Made by a program: the position numbers and the translations under genes. Below are positions 1-6,114 of a stretch of 7,833 nucleotides of DNA, in pieces. Below the pieces are notes generated by a model. That model saw nothing but the letters and a program-made list of their open reading frames with translations, ran no database searches and was not told where the DNA came from. Source of the DNA: Methanosphaera sp. (lineage in GTDB: Archaea > Methanobacteriota > Methanobacteria > Methanobacteriales > Methanobacteriaceae); the NCBI GenBank assembly GCA_013330915.1, contig DUHK01000175.1:1-7833 (forward strand), in the 5' to 3' direction. Every line of letters begins with the position of its first letter. Position 1 is the stretch's first letter.

Positions 1-318
1 TATGGTGTAAAACATGGTTTTACTTACAAAATGAAAATCGTCTATGCTCACTTTCCAATGACTGTGAAAGTTCAAGGTAAAAAAATAACTATCGACAACT
101 TCCTTGGGGAAAGAAGTCCACGTGAAGCAAAAATTATTGGTGACGATGTAAAAGTTCAAGTTAAAGGTGACGATGTAATCATCACAGGTATCAACAAAGA
201 ACACGTTGGTCAAACAATGGCAAACATCGAACAAGCTACCAAAATTAAAAGACGTGACCCTCGTATTTTCCAAGACGGTATTTATTTAGTGGATAAAAGA
301 CAGGAAGAATTAGAATAA
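1..318 (+). CDS. rpl6: Large-subunit ribosomal protein L6 (uL6), 5'-truncated by the window edge
   Basis: This is the C-terminal 105 residues of ribosomal protein uL6, which binds 23S rRNA near the factor-binding region of the large subunit. The reading frame is open from base 1: ten codons (reading YGVKHGFTYK) precede the internal ATG at 31, so that ATG is not the true start, and the real start lies upstream. Archaeal L6 is usually about 175-180 residues, so roughly 70 are missing. Visible family features are the MKIVYAHFPM strand at the start of the second L6 domain, the FLGERSPR turn, and the C-terminal DPRIFQDGIYLVDKRQEE segment. It lies 22 bp ahead of the L32e gene, as expected for the archaeal spc operon. 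Identification is by recalled family sequence and context. Confidence 0.95.
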   Translation, partial: YGVKHGFTYKMKIVYAHFPMTVKVQGKKITIDNFLGERSPREAKIIGDDVKVQVKGDDVIITGINKEHVGQTMANIEQATKIKRRDPRIFQDGIYLVDKRQEELE

Positions 319-340
319 GTATTTATGAGAGGTAGTTATT

Positions 341-670
341 ATGGCTAGAAAACCAACTTTCAAAAGACAAGAATATTGGAGATACAAAAAACTTGGTGAC
401 AGTTACCGTAGACCTAGAGGTAAACTAAGTAAAAGACGACGATACCAAGCAAGAAAACCTGCAATGGCTAGAGTTGGATTTAGATGTCCAAAAAATACTA
501 GAGGATTACATCCTTCAGGTTTTAAAGACGTATTAGTAGAAAATGTTGAACAAATCAAAGCTTTAAATCCTGAAACTGATGCAGCAAGAATTGCAGCAAC
601 AGTAGGAAAAAGAAAAAGACAGTTAATTGTAGCAATAGCTAAAGAAAACGGGGTAAAACTATTAAATTAA
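341..670 (+). CDS. rpl32e: Large-subunit ribosomal protein L32e (eL32)
   Basis: This 109-residue, highly basic protein belongs to eL32, an rRNA-binding large-subunit protein shared by archaea and eukaryotes and absent from bacteria. Family motifs are FKRQEYWRYKKLG near the N-terminus, WRRPRG-like SYRRPRGKLSKRRR, the GFRCPKNTRGLHPSGF core, and the C-terminal DAARIAATVGKRKR stretch. The start is fixed: the in-frame TGA at 326-328 lies just upstream, and GAGAGGT at 327-333 is a good ribosome binding site 7 nt before the ATG. The protein begins almost directly at the conserved core. From memory, some other archaeal L32e proteins carry an additional N-terminal stretch of about 20 residues, which would make this a short form. 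It sits 22 bp after L6; an 80-bp gap follows. Confidence 0.95.
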   Translation: MARKPTFKRQEYWRYKKLGDSYRRPRGKLSKRRRYQARKPAMARVGFRCPKNTRGLHPSGFKDVLVENVEQIKALNPETDAARIAATVGKRKRQLIVAIAKENGVKLLN

Positions 671-682
671 GATTGTAAACAG

Positions 683-707
683 TAATGGTTCATTTTTGAA
701 TACATTA
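683..707 (+). other. Imperfect hairpin in the L32e-L19e gap
   Basis: TAATG at 683-687 pairs with CATTA at 703-707, and TTCA at 689-692 pairs with TGAA at 697-700 around a TTTT loop. A G-U pair (688/701) and a bulged A (702) lie between the two stem parts. It occupies the only long gap (80 bp) among the L6-L15 genes. No T tract follows it, so it does not look like a terminator. An RNA processing or stability element is possible; chance in AT-rich DNA is also possible. Confidence 0.3.
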
Positions 708-750
708 TGATAAATCTTAATGAGTTTATTTTATATATAGGAGGATTTTC

Positions 751-1209
751 ATGAATCTTACCACACAGAAAAAATTAGCTGCAAAAATACTTAAAGTAGG
801 AGTTAACAGGGTTTGGATTGATCCAGAACATATGGAAGAAGTTTCCAGAGCAATCACAAGAAACAGTATTAAAGCTTTGATTAATGACGGAGTTATTAAA
901 GCTAAACCTGTTAATGGAATAAGCAGTTACAGAGCAAAACATAATGCTGAACAAAAGAAAAAAGGTAGAAGAAGAGGCCATGGTAGTATCAAAGGGGCAA
1001 AAAGAGCAAGAACTCCTAAGAAAGAAGCATGGATGAGTACCATTCGTTCTTTAAGAGTTGTTCTCAAAGACATGCGTGCTAACGATGAAATCGACAGAAC
1101 AACATACCGTAAATTATATAATATGGCAAAAGGTGGAGCATTTAGAAGCAAATCATACATGAAAACTTATGCAAAAGACCACGGAATGCTAAAACAAACG
1201 GGGGAATAG
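751..1209 (+). CDS. rpl19e: Large-subunit ribosomal protein L19e (eL19)
   Basis: The 152-residue product is eL19, a long helical, very basic protein that binds 23S rRNA and in archaea and eukaryotes contributes to an intersubunit bridge. Recognisable features are the N-terminal LTTQKKLAAKILKVGVNRVW helix, IDPEHMEEVSRAITRNSIK, the central basic linker KKKGRRRGHGSIKGAKRAR, and the C-terminal RTTYRKLYNMAKGGAFRSK segment. The length fits archaeal members of about 150 residues. The start is supported by a strong AGGAGG at 739-744, 6 nt before the ATG, one of the best ribosome binding sites in the window. It lies 80 bp after L32e, which could allow separate control or processing, and 3 bp before L18. 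Confidence 0.96.
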   Translation: MNLTTQKKLAAKILKVGVNRVWIDPEHMEEVSRAITRNSIKALINDGVIKAKPVNGISSYRAKHNAEQKKKGRRRGHGSIKGAKRARTPKKEAWMSTIRSLRVVLKDMRANDEIDRTTYRKLYNMAKGGAFRSKSYMKTYAKDHGMLKQTGE

Positions 1210-1212
1210 ATT

Positions 1213-1794
1213 ATGGCACGTGGAGCAACATATAAAGTACAGTTCAGAAGAAGAAGAGAAGGAAAAACTAATTACAACAAAAGATACAAATTAGTTGATC
1301 TCGATAAAACTAGAATGGTTGTTAGAATTACCTCCAACCACACAATAACACAATTAGTTAAAATTGGAGAAAACGGGGATGAAACATTAGTTTCAGCAAC
1401 ATCCAAACAATTAAAAGAATTCGGTTGGTTAGGTAACGGTAAAAACACATCTGCAGCTTACTTAACTGGTTACTTATTCGGTAAAAGAGCACTTAGTGAA
1501 GACTATGATGAAACAATCTTAGACATCGGATTACAACCAGCAATCAGAGGTACTAAAATATACGCAGTACTAAAAGGAGCTCTAGATGCAGGATTATACA
1601 TACCACACAACGAATCCATTTTACCTGATGATTCAAGAATCAGAGGGGAACACATTGCAGAATATGCACAGAACATGGATGAAGAAGAGAAAAATGCAAA
1701 ATTCGCAAATTACATAAGATGTGGATTATCTCCTGAAGAAATACCAGATCATTTTGAAAGCGTTAAAAATAAAATAGATGAGGCAACACAATGA
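1213..1794 (+). CDS. rpl18: Large-subunit ribosomal protein L18 (uL18)
   Basis: This 193-residue protein is uL18 of the archaeal/eukaryotic long type (related to eukaryotic L5). It binds 5S rRNA and anchors it in the central protuberance. Visible motifs are the basic N-terminus with YKVQFRRRREGKTNY and KRYKLVDLDKTRMVVRITSN, then KNTSAAYLTGYLFGKRAL and the DIGLQPAIRGTKIYAVLKGALDAGL core with IPHNESILPDDSRIRGEHIAEY. The length matches archaeal members. GGGGG at 1200-1204, inside the end of the L19e gene, probably serves as the ribosome binding site; only 3 bp separate the two genes. Its TGA stop overlaps the S5 start codon by 4 nt (ATGA), which suggests translational coupling. Confidence 0.96.
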   Translation: MARGATYKVQFRRRREGKTNYNKRYKLVDLDKTRMVVRITSNHTITQLVKIGENGDETLVSATSKQLKEFGWLGNGKNTSAAYLTGYLFGKRALSEDYDETILDIGLQPAIRGTKIYAVLKGALDAGLYIPHNESILPDDSRIRGEHIAEYAQNMDEEEKNAKFANYIRCGLSPEEIPDHFESVKNKIDEATQ

Positions 1795-2474
1795 GCAAAA
1801 GATCAAATAGATCAAACAACAAGAATTCTACTAACAAGTTCAATGTTGAAGCATGGGAACCAAAAACAGAACTTGGTAGAAAAGTTAAAGAAGGCGAAAT
1901 AACTGATATTGATCAAATATTAGACAAAGGTCTTCCTATAATGGAATTAGAAATTGTTGACGCACTATTACCAGATCTTGAAGAAGAAGTTATGGATGTT
2001 AACCTTGTTCAAAGAATGCACAAATCTGGTAGAAAAGTTAACTTTAGAGTAATCGTAGCAGTTGGAAACAAAAACGGATATGTAGGATTAGGTCAAGGTA
2101 AATCACAAGAAGTAGGTCCTGCAATCAGAAAAGCTGTAGATGATGCAAAATACAACCTTATTAAAGTACGAAGAGGATGCGGTGACTGGGGTTGCGGTTG
2201 CGGAAGAAGACACACAGTACCTTACAAAGTAGAAGGTAAAATGAGCAGTGTAAAAGCAACACTCATTCCGGCACCAGCAGGAGTAGGACTTGCAATCGGT
2301 AACGTTGGTAAAACAATCCTTTCATTAGCAGGTATTGCTGATGTATGGAGTATGACCAGTGGTCAAACACAAACAACCATCAACTTTGCAGGTGCAGTAT
2401 TTGATGCTCTTAAAGCATTATCTAGTGTAAAATCAAGTGAACAAGAACTTAAAGCTCTTGGAGTAATTGATTAA
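1791..2474 (+). CDS. rps5: Small-subunit ribosomal protein S5 (uS5)
   Basis: The 227-residue product is uS5, a small-subunit protein near the mRNA entry site that affects decoding accuracy and unwinding of structured mRNA. It has a polar, low-complexity N-terminus rich in Ser and Asn (residues 1-16), then an S5-type dsRNA-binding fold at about 67-135 containing GRKVNFRVIVAVGNKNGYVG, and a C-terminal domain from about 145 containing KATLIPAPAGVGLAIGN and ADVWSMTSGQTQT. Between them is the archaeal/eukaryotic RRGCGDWGCGCG insertion with Cys130, Cys135 and Cys137. The ATG overlaps the L18 stop by 4 nt, with GATGAGG at 1777-1783 as ribosome binding site. It is the only small-subunit protein in the window, as expected for this operon. 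Confidence 0.96.
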   Translation: MSKRSNRSNNKNSTNKFNVEAWEPKTELGRKVKEGEITDIDQILDKGLPIMELEIVDALLPDLEEEVMDVNLVQRMHKSGRKVNFRVIVAVGNKNGYVGLGQGKSQEVGPAIRKAVDDAKYNLIKVRRGCGDWGCGCGRRHTVPYKVEGKMSSVKATLIPAPAGVGLAIGNVGKTILSLAGIADVWSMTSGQTQTTINFAGAVFDALKALSSVKSSEQELKALGVID

Positions 2475-2488
2475 GTGAGGTTTTTATT

Positions 2489-2947
2489 ATGTATGCAGTT
2501 ATAAGAATTCGTGGAAGAACTGGAGTTAGAAAAAACATTGCAGATACACTTGAAATGCTCAATCTTACAAGAATCAGTCATTGTGTTGTAATTCCAGACA
2601 CACCAAGTTACAAAGGAATGTTACAAAAAGCAAAAGACTACATCACATGGGGTGAAGTTTCCGAAGAAACATTCAAAAAATTAGTTTCCGAAAGAGCAAG
2701 ACTTCCTGGTAACAAAAGAGTTTGTGATGAATACGTTAAAGAAAACACTGACTACGATTCATTAGATGACTTAGCAGTAGCAATTCTTAACGGTGAAACA
2801 ACTCTCAAAGAATCTGGTTTAAAACCAATATTCCGTTTAGCACCTCCTAAAAAAGGTTACGAAAGTACAAGAAAACCTTACACAGAAGGTGGTTCACTTG
2901 GTTACAGATCTGAAAACATTAATGAATTACTTGAAAAAATGATTTAA
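2489..2947 (+). CDS. rpl30: Large-subunit ribosomal protein L30 (uL30)
   Basis: The 152-residue product is uL30 in the long form typical of archaea and eukaryotes (bacterial L30 is only about 60 residues). The N-terminal ferredoxin-like domain includes YAVIRIRGRTGVRKNIADTL and LNLTRISHCVVIPDTPSYKGML; the archaeal extension follows, with YITWGEV near residue 51-57 and the C-terminal FRLAPPKKGYESTRKPY segment. It binds 23S rRNA in the large subunit. GTGAGGT at 2475-2481 lies directly after the S5 stop and 7 nt before the ATG. Gene spacing is 14 bp from S5 and 17 bp to L15, consistent with one transcript. Confidence 0.95.
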   Translation: MYAVIRIRGRTGVRKNIADTLEMLNLTRISHCVVIPDTPSYKGMLQKAKDYITWGEVSEETFKKLVSERARLPGNKRVCDEYVKENTDYDSLDDLAVAILNGETTLKESGLKPIFRLAPPKKGYESTRKPYTEGGSLGYRSENINELLEKMI

Positions 2948-2953
2948 ATTTGC

Positions 2954-2958
2954 AGGTG
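2954..2958 (+). promoter_or_regulatory. Ribosome binding site choosing the L15 start
   Basis: AGGTG lies 6 nt before the ATG at 2965 but only 2 nt before another ATG at 2961. The upstream ATG opens a six-codon frame that ends at a TAG and encodes nothing recognisable. The spacing and the conserved L15 N-terminus both favour 2965. Confidence 0.7.
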
Positions 2959-2964
2959 TTATGA

Positions 2965-3402
2965 ATGATAAGAAAAACTAGAAAAATCAGAAAACTCCGA
3001 GGTTCAAGATCTGTAGGTGGAGGATGTACTAAAAAACGCCGAGGTGCAGGACACCGCGGAGGTCGTGGAAACGCAGGATTAAACAAACACCACAAAACCT
3101 GGATGGTTATCAACGATCCAAAACACTTTGGAAAATACGGTTTCACACGTCCTACAAAAACAATCCAACAATTCAAACCTATCAATCTTTCAGATATTGA
3201 TAACAATATTGAAAAATATTTAGCTGATGAAATAGCTGTAAAAGAAGATGGACAAATAGTCTTAGATGTAACCCAATTAGGTTACAACAAAGTATTAGCA
3301 AAAGGTTCATTATCCTCTGCAATGCTTATTAAATCACCTAAATTTTCACAAAGCGCTATCGCTAAAATCGAAGAAGCTGGCGGTATAGCTGAAATAATTT
3401 AA
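2965..3402 (+). CDS. rpl15: Large-subunit ribosomal protein L15 (uL15)
   Basis: This 145-residue protein is uL15, an early-assembly 23S rRNA-binding protein of the large subunit. The N-terminal tail is very rich in Arg, Lys and Gly (MIRKTRKIRKLRGSRSVGGG, then KKRRGAGHRGGRGNAG), the rRNA-penetrating extension characteristic of the family. The globular part contains NDPKHFGKYGFTRP and ends in the conserved ILDVTQLGYNKVLAKG-like segment (here IVLDVTQLGYNKVLAKGSL) and AKIEEAGG. The length is usual for archaea. It follows L30 by 17 bp. As in most prokaryotes, the next gene is secY, here after 52 bp. Confidence 0.96.
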   Translation: MIRKTRKIRKLRGSRSVGGGCTKKRRGAGHRGGRGNAGLNKHHKTWMVINDPKHFGKYGFTRPTKTIQQFKPINLSDIDNNIEKYLADEIAVKEDGQIVLDVTQLGYNKVLAKGSLSSAMLIKSPKFSQSAIAKIEEAGGIAEII

Positions 3403-3413
3403 ATGAATATACG

Positions 3414-3436
3414 GGTATAAAAATAATTTTTATATC
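3414..3436 (+). promoter_or_regulatory. AT dyad with TATA-like box upstream of secY (candidate internal promoter)
   Basis: TATAAAAA at 3416-3423 and TTTTTATA at 3427-3434 form a perfect 8-bp inverted repeat around TAA, extended by G-U and G-C pairs at 3415/3435 and 3414/3436. The first arm is also a TATA-like box starting 39 nt before the secY ATG, the same spacing as the better TATA boxes of adkA and the flavoprotein gene. It could thus be a promoter with a short leader that still includes GGGAG at 3444-3448. A weak terminator or attenuating hairpin after L15 is the alternative reading. Confidence 0.3.
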
Positions 3437-3454
3437 TTTCCATGGGAGTAAAAT

Positions 3455-4804
3455 ATGTCATCACTAGATGTTATTAAGCCATTTTATTCCCTTTTACCTC
3501 AAGTATCAAATCCTGATAAAAGACTTGGGTTTAAAGAGAAACTTAAATGGACAGGAATAATTTTAGTATTATACTTCATATTAGCAGAAGTATCATTATT
3601 TGGTCTAAGCCCTACGGCTGTGGATCAATTCGCTCAGTTAAGATCAGTTATGGCAGGTAGTTTTGGTTCGATCTTTACATTAGGTATAGGACCAATAGTT
3701 ACTGCATCAATCGTTATGCAGCTTTTGGTTGGAGGTAAACTCATAGACTTGGATTTATCTCAAACCGAAGATAAGGCCGCATTCCAAGGAACTCAGAAAT
3801 TACTAGCTATAGTGTTCACATTATTTGAAGGTGCTGTTCTTGTATTAACAGGTTCATTACCTCCAATCAGTGGAGATTATACATTAATACTCATATTACA
3901 AATGGTTCTTGGTGGTATATTAATAATTTATATGGATGAAGTTGTAAGTAAATGGGGATTCGGTAGTGGTATCGGATTATTCATTGCAGCAGGTGTAGCT
4001 CAAACTATTCTTGTAGGTTCATTGAATTTCCTACCAACTGCAGCATCATCAGCTCCTGCAGGTAGAATACCTGGATTTATATATTCATTAATGACTGGAC
4101 AACCAAACTTCAGTCTATTAATTCCGGTAATAGCTACAATTATAGTTTTCTTAGTTGTAGTATATGCAGAAAGTATGAGAGTAGAAATTCCATTATCATA
4201 CGGTGGAGTTAAAGGAGCAAGATCAAAATATCCTCTTAAATTTGTGTATGCTAGTAACATGCCTGTAATTTTAGTAAGTGCATTATTCTTAAATGTACAA
4301 TTATTTGCAGGTTTGTTCCAATCAGTAGGATTCCCAATTTTAGGAGAAGTATCACAAGGTCAAGCAATTAGTGGAATAGCATATTACTTAAGCACACCTT
4401 CAAGTATATCTGTATTGTTTACAGATCCATTGAAAGTCTTAATATATGCAATAGTATTCATTGGTTTATCCATTCTCTTTGCTTTACTATGGGTTGAAAT
4501 CAGTGGAATTGGTTCAAAACATGTTTCACAACAACTATCCAACATGGGTGTACAGGTGCCTGGATTCAGAAGTAGTAAAGTACAATTCAGAAGAATTATG
4601 GATAAATACATACCAACAATTACAGTACTTGGTGGTGCATTCGTAGGTTTACTCGCATTCGCAGCAGACCTTACCGGTGCATTAGGTGGAGGTACTGGGG
4701 TATTACTTACCGTAGGTGTTGTCTACAGATTATATGAAGAAATCGCAAAAGAACAACTTATGGATGTAAACCCAATGTTAAGAAGATTCTTAGGTGACGA
4801 ATAA
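3455..4804 (+). CDS. secY: Protein translocase subunit SecY (Sec61 alpha homologue)
   Basis: The 449-residue product is the channel-forming subunit of the archaeal Sec translocon, which works with SecE and Sec61-beta to export and insert proteins at the cytoplasmic membrane. Ten hydrophobic segments can be placed at about residues 33-50, 72-92, 115-133, 143-160, 170-190, 218-238, 263-283, 328-348, 388-406 and 411-428. The plug region corresponds to about 53-70. Family landmarks are GPIVTASIVMQLL in segment 2, KWGFGSGIGLFIAAGV at segment 5, the RVEIPLSYGG and GARSKYPLKFVYASNMPVI cytosolic loop before segment 7, and the SQQLSNMGVQVPGFR loop before segment 9. The length is close to other archaeal SecY proteins. 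GGGAG at 3444-3448 is the ribosome binding site. The gene may have its own promoter and is followed by a hairpin. Confidence 0.97.
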   Translation: MSSLDVIKPFYSLLPQVSNPDKRLGFKEKLKWTGIILVLYFILAEVSLFGLSPTAVDQFAQLRSVMAGSFGSIFTLGIGPIVTASIVMQLLVGGKLIDLDLSQTEDKAAFQGTQKLLAIVFTLFEGAVLVLTGSLPPISGDYTLILILQMVLGGILIIYMDEVVSKWGFGSGIGLFIAAGVAQTILVGSLNFLPTAASSAPAGRIPGFIYSLMTGQPNFSLLIPVIATIIVFLVVVYAESMRVEIPLSYGGVKGARSKYPLKFVYASNMPVILVSALFLNVQLFAGLFQSVGFPILGEVSQGQAISGIAYYLSTPSSISVLFTDPLKVLIYAIVFIGLSILFALLWVEISGIGSKHVSQQLSNMGVQVPGFRSSKVQFRRIMDKYIPTITVLGGAFVGLLAFAADLTGALGGGTGVLLTVGVVYRLYEEIAKEQLMDVNPMLRRFLGDE

Positions 4805-4815
4805 GAATATTAAAA

Positions 4816-4846
4816 AAAAGTAAAAATATAAATTATTTTTACTTTT
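4816..4846 (+). terminator. 13-bp AT hairpin after secY, candidate terminator
   Basis: AAAAGTAAAAATA at 4816-4828 is perfectly complementary to TATTTTTACTTTT at 4834-4846, with a 5-nt TAAAT loop. It begins 11 nt after the secY stop. The 3' arm is itself T-rich, giving U-rich RNA of the kind at which archaeal polymerase stops. Only one G-C pair is present, so the fold is weak for its length. A transcription end or an mRNA 3' boundary is inferred; a TATA box follows immediately, which supports a unit boundary here. Confidence 0.5.
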
Positions 4847-4851
4847 AATAA

Positions 4852-4859
4852 TTTATATA
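4852..4859 (+). promoter_or_regulatory. TATA box, probable adkA promoter
   Basis: TTTATATA is a close match to the methanogen TATA-box consensus and starts 40 nt before the adkA ATG at 4892. With the usual TATA-to-start distance of about 25 nt, transcription would begin near 4880, giving a short leader that just includes the GTGAT ribosome binding site. The bases upstream are A-rich, compatible with a BRE, but not decisive. It lies directly downstream of the secY hairpin. Confidence 0.5.
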
Positions 4860-4882
4860 ATAATAAATTAAATTATATTGAA

Positions 4883-4887
4883 GTGAT
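4883..4887 (+). promoter_or_regulatory. Ribosome binding site that sets the adkA start
   Basis: GTGAT matches part of the archaeal Shine-Dalgarno core (AGGTGAT) and lies 4 nt before the ATG at 4892. The same GTG could be read as an in-frame start adding three residues (MII), but then no ribosome binding site would precede it. The ATG is preferred. Confidence 0.65.
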
Positions 4888-4891
4888 TATA

Positions 4892-5449
4892 ATGAACATA
4901 GTAGTACTTGCAGGAATACCTGGTACTGGTAGTACAACAGTATTAAATAAAGTATTAGAAGAAATTGACTATGTAAATATCAATTATGGAAACATCATGT
5001 TTGATATAGCACAAGAAAAAGGATTAGTTGAATCAAGAGATGACATGAGAAAACTCAATCCGGAAATCCAAAAAGAAGTGCAACAACAGGCAGCTATCAA
5101 AATTCATGAAATGGCTGAAGATAGTGATGTAATCATTGATACACATTGTACTATCAAAACTCCAAAAGGATTTTTACCAGGTTTACCAATATGGGTATTA
5201 GATGAACTCAAACCAACACAGTTTATTTTAATCGAAGCAAAACCTAGTGAAATCATGTACAGAAGAATGAACGACCCAACTCGTGTTCGTGACATGGAAT
5301 ACACCGATGAAATTGATTTACATCAGGCAATGTCAAGAGCAACAGCAATGAGTTATGCAGTTCAGACTGGTGCAACAGTAGCTATGGTACAAAACAATGA
5401 TGATGGATTAGAAAAAGCAGTATCTGAAATAGTTGATATTTTATCCTAG
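4892..5449 (+). CDS. adkA: Archaeal adenylate kinase (AMP kinase)
   Basis: The 185-residue product is the archaeal-type adenylate kinase, converting ATP + AMP to 2 ADP in the cytoplasm. It starts MNIVVLAGIPGTGSTT, the phosphate-binding loop at residues 8-16. Further family signatures are NYGNIMFDIAQEKGLVESRDDMRKL in the AMP-binding part, DTHCTIKTPKGFLPGLP in the middle, RRMNDPTRVRD in the lid region, and the GATVAMVQN strand near the C-terminus. The length fits the roughly 190-residue methanogen enzymes. The Walker A lysine position is Ser14; related methanogen enzymes, as I recall, also lack this lysine, so it is not evidence of inactivity. The gene has its own TATA box and lies 11 bp before the DUF106 gene. 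The SecY-Adk neighbourhood is conserved in many prokaryotes, here with an archaeal, not bacterial, enzyme. Confidence 0.94.
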   Translation: MNIVVLAGIPGTGSTTVLNKVLEEIDYVNINYGNIMFDIAQEKGLVESRDDMRKLNPEIQKEVQQQAAIKIHEMAEDSDVIIDTHCTIKTPKGFLPGLPIWVLDELKPTQFILIEAKPSEIMYRRMNDPTRVRDMEYTDEIDLHQAMSRATAMSYAVQTGATVAMVQNNDDGLEKAVSEIVDILS

Positions 5450-5460
5450 AGGATTGAAAA

Positions 5461-5997
5461 ATGAGTTATTTAGATTTTTTACTTAATCCATTACTCAGTT
5501 TGGATCCTACACCATCAAATCCAATATTCACAATATTTCTCATTGCAACAATAATTGCATTCTTTATTGTGGTATTGCAAAAACTCTTGATTGATTATGA
5601 TAGGATGGCGGAACTTCAAGCTGAAATGAAGGAATTACAGGCCGAGGCAAGGGCTGCCCAAAAGTCAGGTGACCCTAAGGCATTGGCAAAGGTTCAAAAG
5701 AAACAAATGGAATTAATGCCTAAAAACAAAGAACTGATGATGATGCAAATGAAACCATCAGTCATTACAATAATTCCAATTATGATTATCTATTATGGTA
5801 TGATTGGTAACCATGCAATAAGTCATGTTGTAATTAACATTGCATCAAGTCAATTTTATCTATTGTTAATGCCAATATGGAACATCTTTTGGACACAGTC
5901 TAATCCGTTAACAATAAACTTCTTCGGATGGTACATTCTCTCATCATTTGCAATGAGTTTTGTATTCAGAAGATTATTCGGATTAAAAACAATGTAA
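5461..5997 (+). CDS. DUF106 / EMC3-TMCO1-like membrane protein (Oxa1 superfamily insertase)
   Basis: This 178-residue membrane protein matches the archaeal DUF106 family, the Oxa1/YidC/Get1/EMC3 superfamily members thought to assist insertion of membrane proteins. The topology fits: a first transmembrane helix at about residues 22-40, a charged coiled-coil hairpin at about 41-97 containing RMAELQAEMKELQAEARAAQ and ending in a Met-rich MMMQMKPS, a second helix at about 98-116, a further hydrophobic stretch at 130-143, and a C-terminal helix at about 153-172 with a FRRLFGLKTM tail. GAGGATT at 5449-5455 provides the ribosome binding site, sharing a base with the adkA stop. Its place between secY-adkA and L34e is the usual archaeal one and fits a role beside SecY. 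The insertase function is a family inference; no substrate can be read from sequence. Confidence 0.88.
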   Translation: MSYLDFLLNPLLSLDPTPSNPIFTIFLIATIIAFFIVVLQKLLIDYDRMAELQAEMKELQAEARAAQKSGDPKALAKVQKKQMELMPKNKELMMMQMKPSVITIIPIMIIYYGMIGNHAISHVVINIASSQFYLLLMPIWNIFWTQSNPLTINFFGWYILSSFAMSFVFRRLFGLKTM

Positions 5998-6002
5998 TTC
6001 AG

Positions 6003-6022
6003 GATAACTATTTTATGTTATC
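6003..6022 (+). other. Small hairpin after the DUF106 gene
   Basis: GATAAC at 6003-6008 pairs with GTTATC at 6017-6022 around an 8-nt AT loop. It starts 6 nt after the stop codon. No T tract follows, and a TATA-like sequence is adjacent. It may mark a transcript end or processing site, or an operator near a promoter; the evidence is weak. Confidence 0.25.
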
Positions 6023-6025
6023 AAG

Positions 6026-6064
6026 TATATAAGTAATATTGAAAGAAATTATTAAGAGTATAAG
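6026..6064 (+). promoter_or_regulatory. TATA-like boxes upstream of L34e (candidate promoter region)
   Basis: The 117-bp spacer 5998-6114 contains TATATAA at 6026-6032 and GTATAAG at 6058-6064. Used as TATA boxes they would give leaders of about 60 and 28 nt before the L34e ATG. Neither has the 39-40 nt spacing seen at adkA and the flavoprotein gene. A promoter here is plausible because the spacer is long compared with the rest of the cluster, but which box is used cannot be told. Confidence 0.3.
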
Positions 6065-6101
6065 GGAAAATACATTTACTTAATAATAAATACAAATTGA
6101 T

Positions 6102-6107
6102 AGGAGG
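6102..6107 (+). promoter_or_regulatory. Strong ribosome binding site that sets the L34e start
   Basis: AGGAGG lies 7 nt before the ATG at 6115. An in-frame TTG at 6097 would add six residues, but it lies upstream of this site and reads through it, so it can be dismissed. An ATG at 6110 is in another frame. Confidence 0.8.
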
Positions 6108-6114
6108 AAATGCA

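Noticed and set aside
729..739. TATA-like TTTTATATATA just before L19e
   Set aside because: It abuts the AGGAGG site; a start about 25 nt downstream would fall inside the L19e coding region, so it cannot serve the annotated start.
775..1160. Two minus-strand open frames opposite the L19e gene
   Set aside because: They lie wholly opposite a conserved ribosomal gene, have no convincing ribosome binding site, and their products look like the complement of a Lys/Arg-rich sequence (Phe/Leu/Ser-rich).
2961..2981. Six-codon open frame overlapping the L15 start
   Set aside because: Its ATG is only 2 nt after the ribosome binding site and the peptide has no recognisable features; the L15 ATG at 2965 has the proper spacing.
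2919..3206. Minus-strand open frame opposite the L15 gene
   Set aside because: Shadow of the Gly/Arg-rich L15 coding sequence, giving Pro/Arg-rich nonsense with no family resemblance.
4000..4646. Minus-strand and alternative-frame open frames within secY
   Set aside because: secY is intact and conserved over its full length; these frames have no independent signals and cross its membrane segments.
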